From NCBI RefSeq assembly GCF_000835495.1, contig NW_015622543.1:4452619-4516618 (forward strand): a stretch of 64,000 nt of DNA, given 5' to 3'. Under the pieces are notes generated by a model, which was not told the DNA's origin, ran no database searches, and saw only the letters and a list, made by a program, of their open reading frames with translations. The position numbers and the translations under genes are program-made. Shown here piece by piece: positions 12,647 to 22,524 of this stretch. This stretch comes from Cladophialophora immunda (lineage: Eukaryota > Ascomycota > Eurotiomycetes > Chaetothyriales > Herpotrichiellaceae). Position 1 is the stretch's first letter, and each line of letters opens with the position of its first letter.

Positions 12647-13430
12647 GTCTTCCGTCGCCGACTCGGCGAAAGCAGCAAACATCCATGTCCAAGAGGAAAG
12701 TCGGCTCCGATGAAGTAATGAGCAGACTGCTACGGAGCACTGGTGCATACTCCCTTGATAGGGTGTCTCCTGTGGCGACCTATTCGCTCAACACATTTGG
12801 GTTGGCTTATCAGTCATAGCGGCCGTCCAGCCCCTTTCTGTATGTCTGCGCAATCATTGAATCAGGGCTACAACGCCCTGCATTGTAGTCCGTACTAGCA
12901 GTGGGGTGGTTTGATGGAAACCAGCGGGGCATAGAACTCCTGGATGAGGGTGAGGGCAAAGGGTTTGATGCAAGTGTCAAGGGCGGACGTGCAAGCCAGA
13001 GCAATAGTACCGTGGGTGATGAAGGAGAAGCGCTGGCTACTGCTGGAAGCGGTTGGACTCCCCAGGCAGCGGCCTAGTTAGTTGTCTGCCTCAATGCAAG
13101 GTACACCTAAAGCAGATCGTACATGTGTATATGGTTATGGGGCGCGTTGATGGTCCGTCCACCCTCGAAACGGTGTCCTTTACCCTAACTTTTGTCGTCG
13201 AACCGTTTGTATAAATAATGGATATATATATACCCTATCCATTTTCGGTTAGGGAAGGGGTACGTAACGGAGTATCGAAGAGGCTTGGCCAATCACTGAG
13301 CGTCCCTGCCTCAAATTCTCGTACCTGCAACACCAACTTATTTTAAATCAAACCATGCGGCTCTGAAGATCGAATTCCTGAGCTGGCCCCCCCCCCCCCC
13401 AAACAATAACGAGGTCCTTCGCAGCAGGCA
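12647..13430. other. Intergenic with repeat copy B and a C14 tract
   Basis: Promoter side of the Cys-rich gene and 3' flank of the GH13 gene. It holds repeat copy B and an uninterrupted run of 14 cytosines at 13387-13400. No gene is supported. Confidence 0.45.
13139..13291 (+). repeat. Diverged direct repeat, copy B
   Basis: Second copy of the repeat at 11207-11406, in the same orientation. It shares the opening GGGGCGCGTTGATGG and later blocks; the middle is shorter and more TA-rich (TAAATAATGGATATATATATA). Together the two copies bracket the Cys-rich gene at about 1.9 kb spacing. Confidence 0.55.
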
Positions 13431-15329
13431 CTAGCCTGCCCACACGAAAACATGGCCGTAATGCGAGGGTACATCGGTCGAAACCTCTGCGCCGTCGACA
13501 GGGACTTGAACCGTGAGGGTGCGGGTATCGGCGTCGATCATTTCAGTCCACGTTCCCGCCTTCGGAAACGGGAGTGTGATGGACCCGGCGGCGTCGGCAA
13601 AATTCAGCAACACCATGACGAATTGCTCGGGAGCGGTGGACGTGGGTCCCGCATGTCGGTGATACGCGACAATCTGAGTGCCCTGGAGTGATTGCCGGAA
13701 GTAAAAGAACGAGTCTCGACTTCGGAGGGCTGGGTAGGTGCGACGCAACATGCCCAAGCGACGATAGAGCCGCACCAGGGTTGAGCCGACTTCATCGTAG
13801 AAGAACTCCCAGTGTGTGTCGCGCCGGAGCCCGACCCGCTCATCGCCGCTCTTCGGCAGTTGGTAGTTGTCGGCGAACTCTTGACCCTGCCACAGCATAG
13901 GGACACCCTGTAGCGTGTACAGCGCGACGGCGAATGGCTGGAGCTTGTAGAATTTGCTTCGATCGCCTGAGGGATAAGATCCGCCCCCTGTGGTGCCCGC
14001 AAACACGATCAACTGGCTGTGGTCGTGGGTCTCCAGGTATTGAAAGGGCGCGACGGGCATTTCTGCCGACTTGCCGTTAGCGTCTTCGACCGTTTTGGTG
14101 CTGGGGTATTGACAAAAGTTCGGATCCAGGAAATGGGCAAAATCCGCGTCCGCGACATTGTTGCGGATCATGCTTTCGGACTTGTTGAGCAGATCGTCCT
14201 GCCAGGCACAGCTCGTATATGTGCCTCTCAAGACTTCCCGCGCCTTGGAGAGTGCCTCTGCGCATTGGATGATCCGGGAGTAGCTACCTGCCTCTCGTCG
14301 AAATCGGTCGATGCGTGTCGAGCATTGATACGTGTCATAGCACAGTTTGGCGTAACCGGAATCGGTAGGGCTGACGAAGAGATCGGTCACCTCGTCGTAT
14401 CGGAAGCCGTCGACGTGGTACTCTTCGAGCCAGCGGCGGTTCGCGCACGCGAAATAATCCTGCGCGAATGTTTTCGAGAAGGCTATCTGCGGACCAAAGG
14501 GTCCATCACCTCCGATCATTGGACTATCGATCTGGGGAGTTCCAGGGAAGTCTTTCACGTCCTGGTAGACAAGCTTGTATGGGAACGACGGATCAACGTG
14601 TTGATAGACAACGTCGAGAATGACGGCGATGTCGGCTTTGTGGCACGCGTCGACGAGACGTTTAAGGCCATCGGGGCCCCCGAATCGAGCATTGGGGGCA
14701 AAGTAATGCAAAGGGCCGTATCCCCAGTCGAAATCGAGCTTGGTACTTGTAACAGGCATGAGTTCGAGACAGTTGACTCCCAGGCTCCGAAAATAGTCCA
14801 GACGTTCCGCAACACCGTCGAAGGTGTCGTTGAACTCCTCGACCTGCAGCTCGTAGACCACGAGGTCATCAAGCTGGGGGGTTTTGTAGGAGCCGTCGTT
14901 CCAGGCGAAAGTGGTCGGCGATCTGGAGAGCGTGAAGGCAGCGAGGCTCCCGACGTCGGTGGCCCTTGCAAATGGATCAGTGAACCACCGAGTCACAAGT
15001 TGTCGGCTGCCCCCGCCAGGGGTGAACCACAGTTGAAAGCGATACAGGTACACGCCTTCGGTACCATAATGTGTGCCAGAAACGGGTGTAATGGGGATGC
15101 TTTTCGTCCAGTGGTCGAGGGCGCTACCGTCCACCCAATCTAGGTCGAAATCTTGAGGCGAAACGGTTTGATTGAAGCGATCGTCCCGGTGGATGATACG
15201 GACGACCACCTGAAACCCATCTGCGTGGCGGATCCCCGGGAGGTACAGGCCGATTTGCACAGAGAAACGATTTGGCCGTTCGAAGGACGGATGTGCTCCC
15301 ACTTCTTGGAGGTTAATTTCCGCAGCCAT
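13431..15329 (-). CDS. Intracellular GH13 (alpha-amylase superfamily) glucan/maltooligosaccharide enzyme
   Basis: Single exon of 632 residues. Residues 1-130 form an E-set/CBM48-like N-domain; the catalytic barrel follows. The conserved GH13 regions are seen: region I DVVYQHV (239-245), region II DGFRYDEV with nucleophile Asp312, acid/base Glu358 in QCAEAL, and the third carboxylate Asp436 in ETHDHSQ. The DWGYGP, QGVPMLWQGQEF and EEFNDTF segments recall bacterial branching enzymes and maltooligosyltrehalose trehalohydrolases rather than fungal secreted amylases. There is no signal peptide, so it is likely cytosolic and acts on glycogen or malto-oligosaccharides. It lacks introns, unlike its neighbours, and looks bacterial, which suggests horizontal transfer. 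The exact reaction cannot be assigned. Confidence 0.85.
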   Translation of the reverse strand: MAAEINLQEVGAHPSFERPNRFSVQIGLYLPGIRHADGFQVVVRIIHRDDRFNQTVSPQDFDLDWVDGSALDHWTKSIPITPVSGTHYGTEGVYLYRFQLWFTPGGGSRQLVTRWFTDPFARATDVGSLAAFTLSRSPTTFAWNDGSYKTPQLDDLVVYELQVEEFNDTFDGVAERLDYFRSLGVNCLELMPVTSTKLDFDWGYGPLHYFAPNARFGGPDGLKRLVDACHKADIAVILDVVYQHVDPSFPYKLVYQDVKDFPGTPQIDSPMIGGDGPFGPQIAFSKTFAQDYFACANRRWLEEYHVDGFRYDEVTDLFVSPTDSGYAKLCYDTYQCSTRIDRFRREAGSYSRIIQCAEALSKAREVLRGTYTSCAWQDDLLNKSESMIRNNVADADFAHFLDPNFCQYPSTKTVEDANGKSAEMPVAPFQYLETHDHSQLIVFAGTTGGGSYPSGDRSKFYKLQPFAVALYTLQGVPMLWQGQEFADNYQLPKSGDERVGLRRDTHWEFFYDEVGSTLVRLYRRLGMLRRTYPALRSRDSFFYFRQSLQGTQIVAYHRHAGPTSTAPEQFVMVLLNFADAAGSITLPFPKAGTWTEMIDADTRTLTVQVPVDGAEVSTDVPSHYGHVFVWAG

Positions 15330-17307
15330 CTCGGCCCCTACAGTACCTTCAAAGGTTCAAGACAGCAAAAAAGCAGCTTTGCAAAATTGGGAGGTGTTGG
15401 CAGTCCTCCCAGGCTCGTGTGCAAGGCGGAACAACAGGCACTTAAGTACCAGCGCCAACCCCTCCCAGTTCTTCCAGCAAACAAATCACCACGGCTTCGT
15501 TTGGACCGCTTCAGCTATTGTTGACACGGTCAGCTGCTCAGGGGACGTCGACTTGCGAGGGTTCGTTCAACGCCACAAAGTGGGAGCCTTACCGGTCTCC
15601 ATATTATGACTGGAGCACCTCCGCATTCGAGGATCCAGTAAGGTATCTTTAAGCTGTCCTAAGCATCTTCGGGCAAAAATGTTGAATCCGAATATCCTGA
15701 ATCACCTTCAATCTCCGGGGATTCACTATGCATGGAGGTAGACGTTGTTTTGAAAATCGAAGTCTCAGAAGCCATTTTCGTATTGCAGGCCGACCGGAGA
15801 GCCTAGACCTAGGCCGACACGAGGTCCGCTTCAGCCGCAAATTCGAGTCCAGACTAGCCTCTCGTCTCCATTCGCGGGCGCAGTGAACCATGATCCAAAC
15901 AGCAACCCCTTCGCAGGACATATGCATTCAACACCATGCTTCGTATTCCTTCGGGCCTGGGGATTTCAGCTGCGCCAAGCCGGCCAAGGAGAAGGCAGGG
16001 CATTGTTCGCGGACGTTGTCTTGCTCCAGAAAGGCTTAACCCGGACATACATGTCTTAGCACGGCCTTTGACCAGAGGAGGTTGACGGCATGTGTGGCTC
16101 CCGTCCTATGTTCGAACCACCTTCAAGTTCTGGCGAACAGTAAGCAATTTCAATTTGGTGACTGGAGGTGACGCTTCGCTCAATCGTATCTCCAGATCCA
16201 GTCAAGGGTTCTCAAAAGGGTGTCAACATGCACGGCCACGACGAAACGTTGCTCATGTCCCAGCTGCTATTCCGGATGTTGGTCAAATTTGTGCTGCCCC
16301 ATCCTCGTGTTGATTTCAGCTGCCAAGGGATCTAGTGCATTGAGTAGGCGGGGCTGGATTGGTGTATTGTGCGCGCAATTCGACTTGAGGCTCCTGAAGC
16401 TCACCTAAGCTTCCGAGGGTACGAGGCTTGTGCAGGCTTGGGTGGTCGCGGCTGGGCAAGCTATGAGCCAGGGAACCGATTCTGGGTCCGTCAAGCCCAG
16501 CTATTGTTGCTTGGACGATGGCCACAGTGCCCAGGACTGCCGTGCTACTTAATTTTGGACCTGCATCAAATATAATCGTTCTTCGTTGTAGCTGGAAATG
16601 AAACAAGACCAAATTATTATAACAGGAAGGATGCAGTACTACACATTGAACTGTTGATTCTCCTACCGCTCGAAGTGCGGCGGCGTGGTCTAGGAAATCA
16701 CAACGAAGGAGGCGTGGGAGGTTGCAGTATTACGGTGGATCAGTGGTCCGGTGATGCAGTACGGTGGAGTATATGAGCCTGGGAGAACCGTAGCCATTAC
16801 ATGCACAGCCATAGCCACAGTTCTCGTATAGGTGACGATGGGGCTGAGAACTGCGTTAAATGGGCAAAAAGCGCGGCCCGCAGGCTGTTGAAATTGCACG
16901 ACATGTGGCAGTGCAGGCGATGAAATACGGATGGGCGAGACTTGGCCAGGCGAGTCTTTCCCCCACTTATTAAAACGGGATGTCAGAGGCGGGCTTGGTA
17001 GGCGCTGACGTCAATGATGCCAAGACGGGTGGACTTCTTTTGGAGGGGCAGGAGCTGCCTGCAGTGGCTCAACCACTACTCCCTTGGATTGCAAAGTCCA
17101 TCCATCTTACAAGGCAGTGCCTACATACCGTTCCAAGTCTGGAGCATTGTGGGTTAGGGTGGTCAACGCTAGTACCACATCGGCCCAGCGGTGACTTTCA
17201 AGGAAGGCATCGACCCATTCAACCGTCGGTCAACCCTATCCAGTCAACACCGCACAACCATCCTGTAGCTAACTGTCCCCACAACAGTTCGAGGTTCGTT
17301 CCCCGCC
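15330..17307. other. Long intergenic stretch, nothing recognised
   Basis: Nearly 2 kb with only short frames on both strands. A minus frame at 16690-16899 is Thr/Val/Pro-rich and vaguely like a surface protein but has no start or splice support. A start at 16980 for the next gene was rejected because its first 110 residues are not protein-like. Confidence 0.4.
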
Positions 17308-18289
17308 ATGACAGAGAACGAGCCAGAGCGAGAACAAGAACGTCAGTCGAAACGAGAAGTTGTAGGCTCTTTTTTGTAAGCACCAGGTCTCGGGTGGCAG
17401 TATTTCTACCATTGACACGCTACAGCAAGGATCAAGCATTGAAGGGCAAACTTCTCATTCAGCAATCCCTCGGGCTGGGCGCTCAACCAAATGTCATTCC
17501 TCCAAGTGAAGCCTCTGTGAGCGGGGATCTGCGCGTGGTTCAAATAGGATGGCATCCTGTTGCAGGGTTGGGCGGCAAATGGTTCGCCGAGCAGACGGGA
17601 CTAGGCAAGATGATCACCAAGAAGATTAATCACTACCCTGACCCCACTCAACACTGGGCAGTTCTGGTAGAAGACTACGTCCACCAGTTATGGATGGTAA
17701 GTCTCGTCAGAAACCTGCCGCCCCAAGGGGGAGAGGACTTGCTCATCCGTATTACAGGACGAACATTTGGACATCATTTACATAAATGAAAGGCTGAAAC
17801 CAGCGGAGTGGCACACCTTCGTTGTCGGCAAGACAAGGTTCAACGACGAAGCGCTAAGACAAGCAAGTAGGCATTTCCGTTCCGGCGATTTCACTTGGTC
17901 ACAACGAGCCCTTATACTAAACATACCCTCATCTAGGTGAGATGACGATACACCAGATGCGTACGAAGCGACCAGCCTACAATCTCATAAGCAACAACTG
18001 CCAGAATTTCGCGCTGGAGCTGCTCAATGCCATTCAGATTGGTGCACATCGCCAGTTTGCGAGCGCCTTCGCCATCTACCAGAGAGCGACAGGCAAAGGC
18101 TCCATCGAGGACTTGTTCGTCGACAAACACCCCGAGGAGCAGCAGCAGAATGAAGTGGAAGAACAAGAGACTGATGACTTGAATCGGCCACCGAGACTGC
18201 AGCATACTAGCGCCATGCAGACCGCGCAGCAGGTTATGGACGAGCAGACGACGAAGTTGGACCGACATCATCACAGCTCTCCTGATTGA
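17308..18289 (+). CDS. Papain-fold (LRAT/NlpC/PPPDE-like) hypothetical protein
   Basis: Four exons: 17308-17375, 17426-17696, 17758-17866 and 17937-18289, giving 266 residues; all splice sites are GT-AG and phases agree (2, 0, 1). The start gives MTENEPEREQERQ, followed by a core with TQHWAVLVEDYVHQLWM and, about 70 residues later, YNLISNNCQNFALELLNAI. A histidine-containing strand followed by an NCQNF-type cysteine at a helix start is the permuted papain-like arrangement of LRAT, NlpC/P60 and PPPDE proteins, so it may be a cysteine peptidase or acyltransferase. The C-terminus is charged and Gln-rich. Function unknown; the fold call is an inference from two motifs. Confidence 0.7.
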
Positions 18290-19231
18290 CAGATAGATAC
18301 GGTTGTTCTTTGCTTGTGGAGTGTCAAGCTTGGCCAATGCCCAATGCAACAACACCTGTGACATCTCAAATTGGGATTGTAGGAGATTTTGCTTCACCTA
18401 GTTTTCCGACCGAGCGCGACGAATTGAGTACAGCTACTCCTGATGCTCCATGGTGCCGCGCGCCTTTGTAACTTCGAATCGGAACTCTTTGCCTCAATCA
18501 TGGTAAACCGCCTTGTCGCACTACCCAGCATTGTCCATCTTCTTCTGGAAATCCAAGAGCGGCGACACAGATACATCATAATCGCCAAGAATGCATCATC
18601 ACTTTCGGACCGCTACAATGCAATGATTGCAACTCGCTTATAGTGGATTAGTACGGGTCATCTTCGGTCCCACGAGCTGTACGAGTTGTACACCCTGCTT
18701 CGCGTCCACTGTAACCATTTCTTCCCGACTATTAGATAAGGACCGAGTTGCTCTTTACCTGTCTAGCCGTGTTCTTGATCCAATTCGAATGCTGGGGCGA
18801 TGTTCTTTGGTGGTATCCAACCCGCTACCCATCCATAACAGCTACCAATGTCCCCTCCTGGCGGCCAAATTTCACCCAGCGCAATGTACCGCACGAGCTC
18901 GATGTCCAGCCGCTTGATCAGCTGTCCAGGCGTGCAAACGTGCTGCGACACGAAGTCGATCGTGGCGATGGTTGATGGTCTGTCCTTTCCGGTGGTCGTG
19001 CGTGGGTACGATGACAAGACAGGCGGGGGATACCTCGCGGGATGTGCGCTCATCAGGGGCGCCGATATGCTGGGCAGAGACTCGGAGAGAGCGCGGTGTT
19101 GCCGCCGGACTACAAGAGGGGGGAGAAGAGAATATTCAGGTTCCATTGAGATTCGATAATATACCATCATAGCCTTTACTCGCCACTAGTCGCTCTTAGC
19201 CCAGTGCTCTCATATAACGTACCGTACATCC
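18290..19231. other. Intergenic, nothing recognised
   Basis: Overlapping frames on both strands at 18763-19170 look protein-like in short patches but show no family, start or splice logic. Nothing can be supported. Confidence 0.4.
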
Positions 19232-20448
19232 TTACATGTGGGCTTCAAGGCCCAAGTCCTTTGCTTCCCGTGTTACCATGTCAGCTACCTCATCTTCAAG
19301 GCTGAATCCGGAGGGTTGCCATCCAAGATCCCTTCTTGCACGAGATTCCACCAGCTTTGCGTTGGTACCAAGTAATATTGCCGCATGAGGTGTTATTTCG
19401 TCACCATCAGCGGGGTTGATAACCTTCTCTACTGTCGGACTCTGGATGAAGCCCTGTCGGTGTGCTTCTTTGGCGATTAGGGCTGTAAGGTCGCCGAACG
19501 CCTGCGGAGAATTCATTAGCGAGGGTGTATCACAGAAAAGGGAGATGGATTTACCATATGGCCATTCTCTGGAAGGTAAATTCCATCCTGATTCCAAATC
19601 CCCTCCTTTTTGGCGGTGGCAGCGCTCACCAGCAAACAAATCAGCGATCCAACGTCGCGCACATGGACATTACTCCAAACGCTCTTTCCAGCACTGAGTC
19701 TGAAGCCCTGCCCTTGTTGTAGAGTGTACTTCGCACTTTCGGGGCCTTGGATGGATCGGGTGTTTCCCGGCCCCCGACCGCGTCCATATATGAGTGGACC
19801 GACGACTAGAGCTGTCTTGATCGAGGACGGCTGCTGTGCAAGAACGAGATTATCCACGACACGGCTCGGACTGGAGGAGATGATTGATCTGATCTCGTCG
19901 GCATCTTTCAGGTTGTCGTAGAACTTGCCAGCAGCCTCGCCGTACGTATCGCTCTTGATCTCTTCAGCCGAGAACAGAGAGGCACCACTCATTTGTATCC
20001 AGTAGCCTGATCAACTTTCAGCCACAGTGCGTCAGTATTTGGGAGGCTTCTCACCTGGTGCCGATCGGCCGGTAGTGGATAACCCTCTTATAATCGCGTT
20101 GCAACTCGGGACATGCTTTGTACTTGCCAGATCTGTTGCAGTTAGCGGGGGATCCACACTCTCGAGCTGCCACTCGTACGAATGACAATGTCTGCCTCGC
20201 TGGCCTCTTTCTCGACGATTTCAACATCGTCGAGGTCTCCTTCGGCAATCCGCACGCTCGGATACGCCCTCGCAATCAACGAAGCTTTCTGGGGTCGCAC
20301 GAGGCACGTTATCGCATATTTCGCGCCTGAAGTCGCCAACTGGTGGAGAGTTTCGCCTCCAATATATCCAGTTGCTCCGGTCCTGCACCTGTTAGTTTCG
20401 GGCTTTGTACTTGGGGCATCCATAAGCTTGCAGGAGAATTCTGGCCAT
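19232..20448 (-). CDS. NAD-dependent epimerase/dehydratase (atypical SDR)
   Basis: Five exons: 20432-20448, 20180-20382, 20055-20132, 19555-20006 and 19232-19501, giving 339 residues. The nucleotide-binding loop TGATGYIGG only appears with the correct start when exon 1 (MARILL) is joined through a 49 bp intron that begins GCAAGC, ends GTGCAG and has a CTAAC branch site: a GC-AG intron. The other introns are GT-AG (47, 48 and 53 bp). Later motifs: LVRPQK, DIVIHLAS, WIQMSGASLFSAEE, SNVHVRDVGSL and a C-terminal DLGWQPSG typical of these epimerases. Widely distributed in fungi, often in metabolite loci; the substrate is unknown. The frame is intact throughout. Confidence 0.85.
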
Positions 20449-20900
20449 CGTCGCCGTGTGCGTGGTTTACTAGTTGGGTGCCATTGATGTCGTGGAATGA
20501 GAAAAGTACTTATATGCGCTTCCTGCATGGCACTGTGGAGTAATATTACTAATTCGTCAACGAGTGGTTCGCTGGGGAACCCACCTCTTCCCATTTTGGA
20601 ACTAGTCTCCGGGAAAGGCCTTCCTAATGTGTAAAGAATCCCTATAAATTTCGTCGTATCTTGTTTACGCTGCCATTTTTACATCTCCGAGTCTTGCAAC
20701 AAGTTAGCATCGTAAAGGAGAATCAAGATGAGGAAATCCTCCCGACGCATATAATGTAAGCAGCTTTTAGGGCCTCAGTAATGAGCTATTATTTATGCCA
20801 TTTAACAAGAGTATATATACTTCAGAGAACGATATCTCCTTACGTTACAGTCTGCAGTCCAGTCTCTTGGAAACTCATTAGCAACGGAGCCCTTCCATGA
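20449..20900. other. AT-rich intergenic stretch
   Basis: AT-rich DNA upstream of the epimerase gene, passing into the oxidoreductase fragment. Only promoter function can be supposed. Confidence 0.4.
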
Positions 20901-21085
20901 ACAACCACGGAACCAGTTCTACGATGTTGTTATCATCGGCGGCGCCACCGGCGGATCTGAAATCTCCTTACCAACAACGTCGACTTCCACAGATCTGTCC
21001 TGGTCGGAGAGAGAGATCCCTCGTTGAACTACTCAGCCACAAAAGCGAGCAACACCTGTATGCGTCGGCGATTCGCGCCTAAGGT
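20901..21085 (+). pseudogene. 5' fragment of a FAD-dependent oxidoreductase (DAO type)
   Basis: One frame reads FYDVVIIGGATGGSE, an FAD-binding beta-alpha-beta start, and an adjacent frame continues LTNNVDFHRSVLVGERDPS then SATKASNTCMRRRFA. Together these follow the N-terminal order of DAO-family flavoenzymes (dinucleotide fold, then the ERD end of strand 2, then a Ser/Arg loop). The frame changes and part of the first helix is missing. The similarity stops at about 21080-21085, where the inverted ATPase fragment begins. No downstream part of this enzyme was found. A dead, truncated gene; which DAO subfamily is unclear. Confidence 0.55.
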
Positions 21086-21620
21086 CGACCCATTCTGTGC
21101 GTGACGCGTTGCCGGCCCATGTGGGTTCTTCGAACCACATCCGCGTGGGATTATGCTCCGGAACCAGGGCCATGCAGACGATGCCAATGATAAATGTTGG
21201 AATCGCAAACAATGCCGCTAAAGACCAAGCGTTGCAAGATGGCACACCTCTCATGGTGTTGTAGTCGCCTCGACCATTCCTCGAACGTCGGAGGGTGATA
21301 TACCTCCACGGTGGAAGCCGGGTCGATGGATCTGATCTGCGAGATTTCATCTCGCAGAGTAACACCTTTAGAGGGATCAGGCTTGTATGTGATCTGGACT
21401 CGAGGGTTTTGTCGAGGTGTTCCTTGCCGCGGAACTCGATCGACCCATTGTTGTCAACGCTGATATTAATCACGGAGTTTAATTCTTGTAGATTCCTGTT
21501 GATGGCACCCACACAGCTGCCGCAAACCATGCCTTCAATCGCAACCGACGCCGCGTACATGGAGCTCGATTCTGCACTGTCACCAGCATCGATCTGGGTG
21601 ACGGGAGGACAGTCGTAGGC
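21086..21620 (-). pseudogene. Fragment of a heavy-metal (Cu-type) P1B ATPase
   Basis: Minus-strand reading shows a heavy-metal-associated domain with the metal site GMVCGSCVGAI, then (in a shifted frame, about 21215-21400) VQITYKPDPSKG and VEVYHPPTFEEWSRRL, then back in the first frame FAIPTFIIGIVCMALVPEH and EEPTWAGNASRTEW. This order, HMA domain, linker and first transmembrane helices, fits fungal copper exporters such as CrpA. Two single-base frameshifts, near 21395 and 21213, break it, and everything after the first membrane region (A, P and N domains with the DKTG aspartate) is missing. It ends where the flavoenzyme fragment begins. A degraded 5' fragment. Confidence 0.75.
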
Positions 21621-22130
21621 ATTGAAAGCAAGGCCAGTGGCAAGGTCAGATCGAAACCTGCTTGGTCTTGGTGTTATCGAGTTTTCCGCAGGGGCTTGTT
21701 GGTGAATGAGCGGTATATGCGTTCTGAGATGACCTAAGCGGTCCACTTTACAGTCCACAGCACCATACTATGCCTAGCCTCCGTAATGCCGACGCTTGGC
21801 CGGCCAACCCAATACTGCACCTGACGCAATGGCTCACACTAACACGGTGAGTGCATTGTGCGTAATTAGTATGGGCCACCGTGGGCCACCACCAGTGCTA
21901 CTAGCATGCTACTAGCAGTAGCATGGCGCCAATAGTGCTATGTGTGGGGGCAATACCAAGCAGTCGAACAGTCAAATTCGAGGATGGGTGGTTTAAAGGA
22001 AGATCCACCTCGAGGATGGGGTTTTTTCACTAGTGTCGTAGGCCTCGAGCGGTCCTTATATATGTGGATACGACACGTGTTGCTTTCATCCCGCATTTCT
22101 CCCATCGTCGCTGTCAACTACCATTCAATG
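21621..22130. other. Intergenic with short palindromes
   Basis: Around 21885-21935 lie nested inverted repeats built on GCTACTAGCA/TGCTACTAGCAG and two GGGCCACC copies. Otherwise nothing is recognised. It could be the promoter of the small CC-rich gene. Confidence 0.35.
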
Positions 22131-22497
22131 CCTGATTGCTGCTCTGGCCCGCCACCGAAGCCCGAACAGCGCGAGTGCTCTTGGTTCTGGCCCGTCATTC
22201 CCGCCCTGCTTCACAGTTCTTGTTGCTGGCTGCCTGTACGTGCCATCTTGACCGTTTTTGCCCTGCGAGCAAGCAGTGAGCTGAATGTAAAACTCACTCC
22301 AGGCTCTACTGGACTTGGCTGCTCTACCCCCACTTGTGGAGCTCAATAGCGGGAGTCGTCACTTTGCTCATCATTGGCTTTGATCTCCTGTGCGGTAAAG
22401 CCACCGGGCGATTTTTGGGACGGCCTGCCTTGTCGCTGGCAATCCTGCTCTTAACGCGAATTCTTCGCGCCAGAAAAGAACCAGGCACAAGCTGTCA
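22131..22497 (+). CDS. Small CC-rich membrane protein, possible metal-handling role
   Basis: Exon 1 (from about 22131) encodes MPDCCSGPPPKPEQRE, then a hydrophobic stretch ending SSCCWLP at 22239, followed by a clear GTACGT donor; an acceptor (CTCCAG) lies at about 22307. Joining in phase gives ALLDLAALPPLVEL and a stop near 22383. A different frame downstream reads a better membrane protein (WSSIAGVVTLLIIGFDLLCG, then a basic tail ending RARKEPGTSCH and a stop at 22497). So either the gene ends early, or a frameshift or another splice is involved. Two CC pairs next to a DUF4396 gene and an ATPase relic suggest a metal role; this is an inference. Confidence 0.4.
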
Positions 22498-22524
22498 TTA
22501 AAAGCGCCGCACTTCACATACGGA

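Noticed and set aside
14019..15143. 374-codon open frame on + opposite the GH13 gene
   Set aside because: It is antisense to a well-supported enzyme, has no family motifs and is explained by the lack of introns and the codon bias of the opposite strand.
16980..17307. Earlier start for the papain-fold gene
   Set aside because: The upstream frame is not protein-like; a better exon (17308-17375) with a proper intron supplies the N-terminus.
18763..19170. Two overlapping frames of about 100-135 codons on opposite strands
   Set aside because: No domain, start context or splice continuity on either strand.
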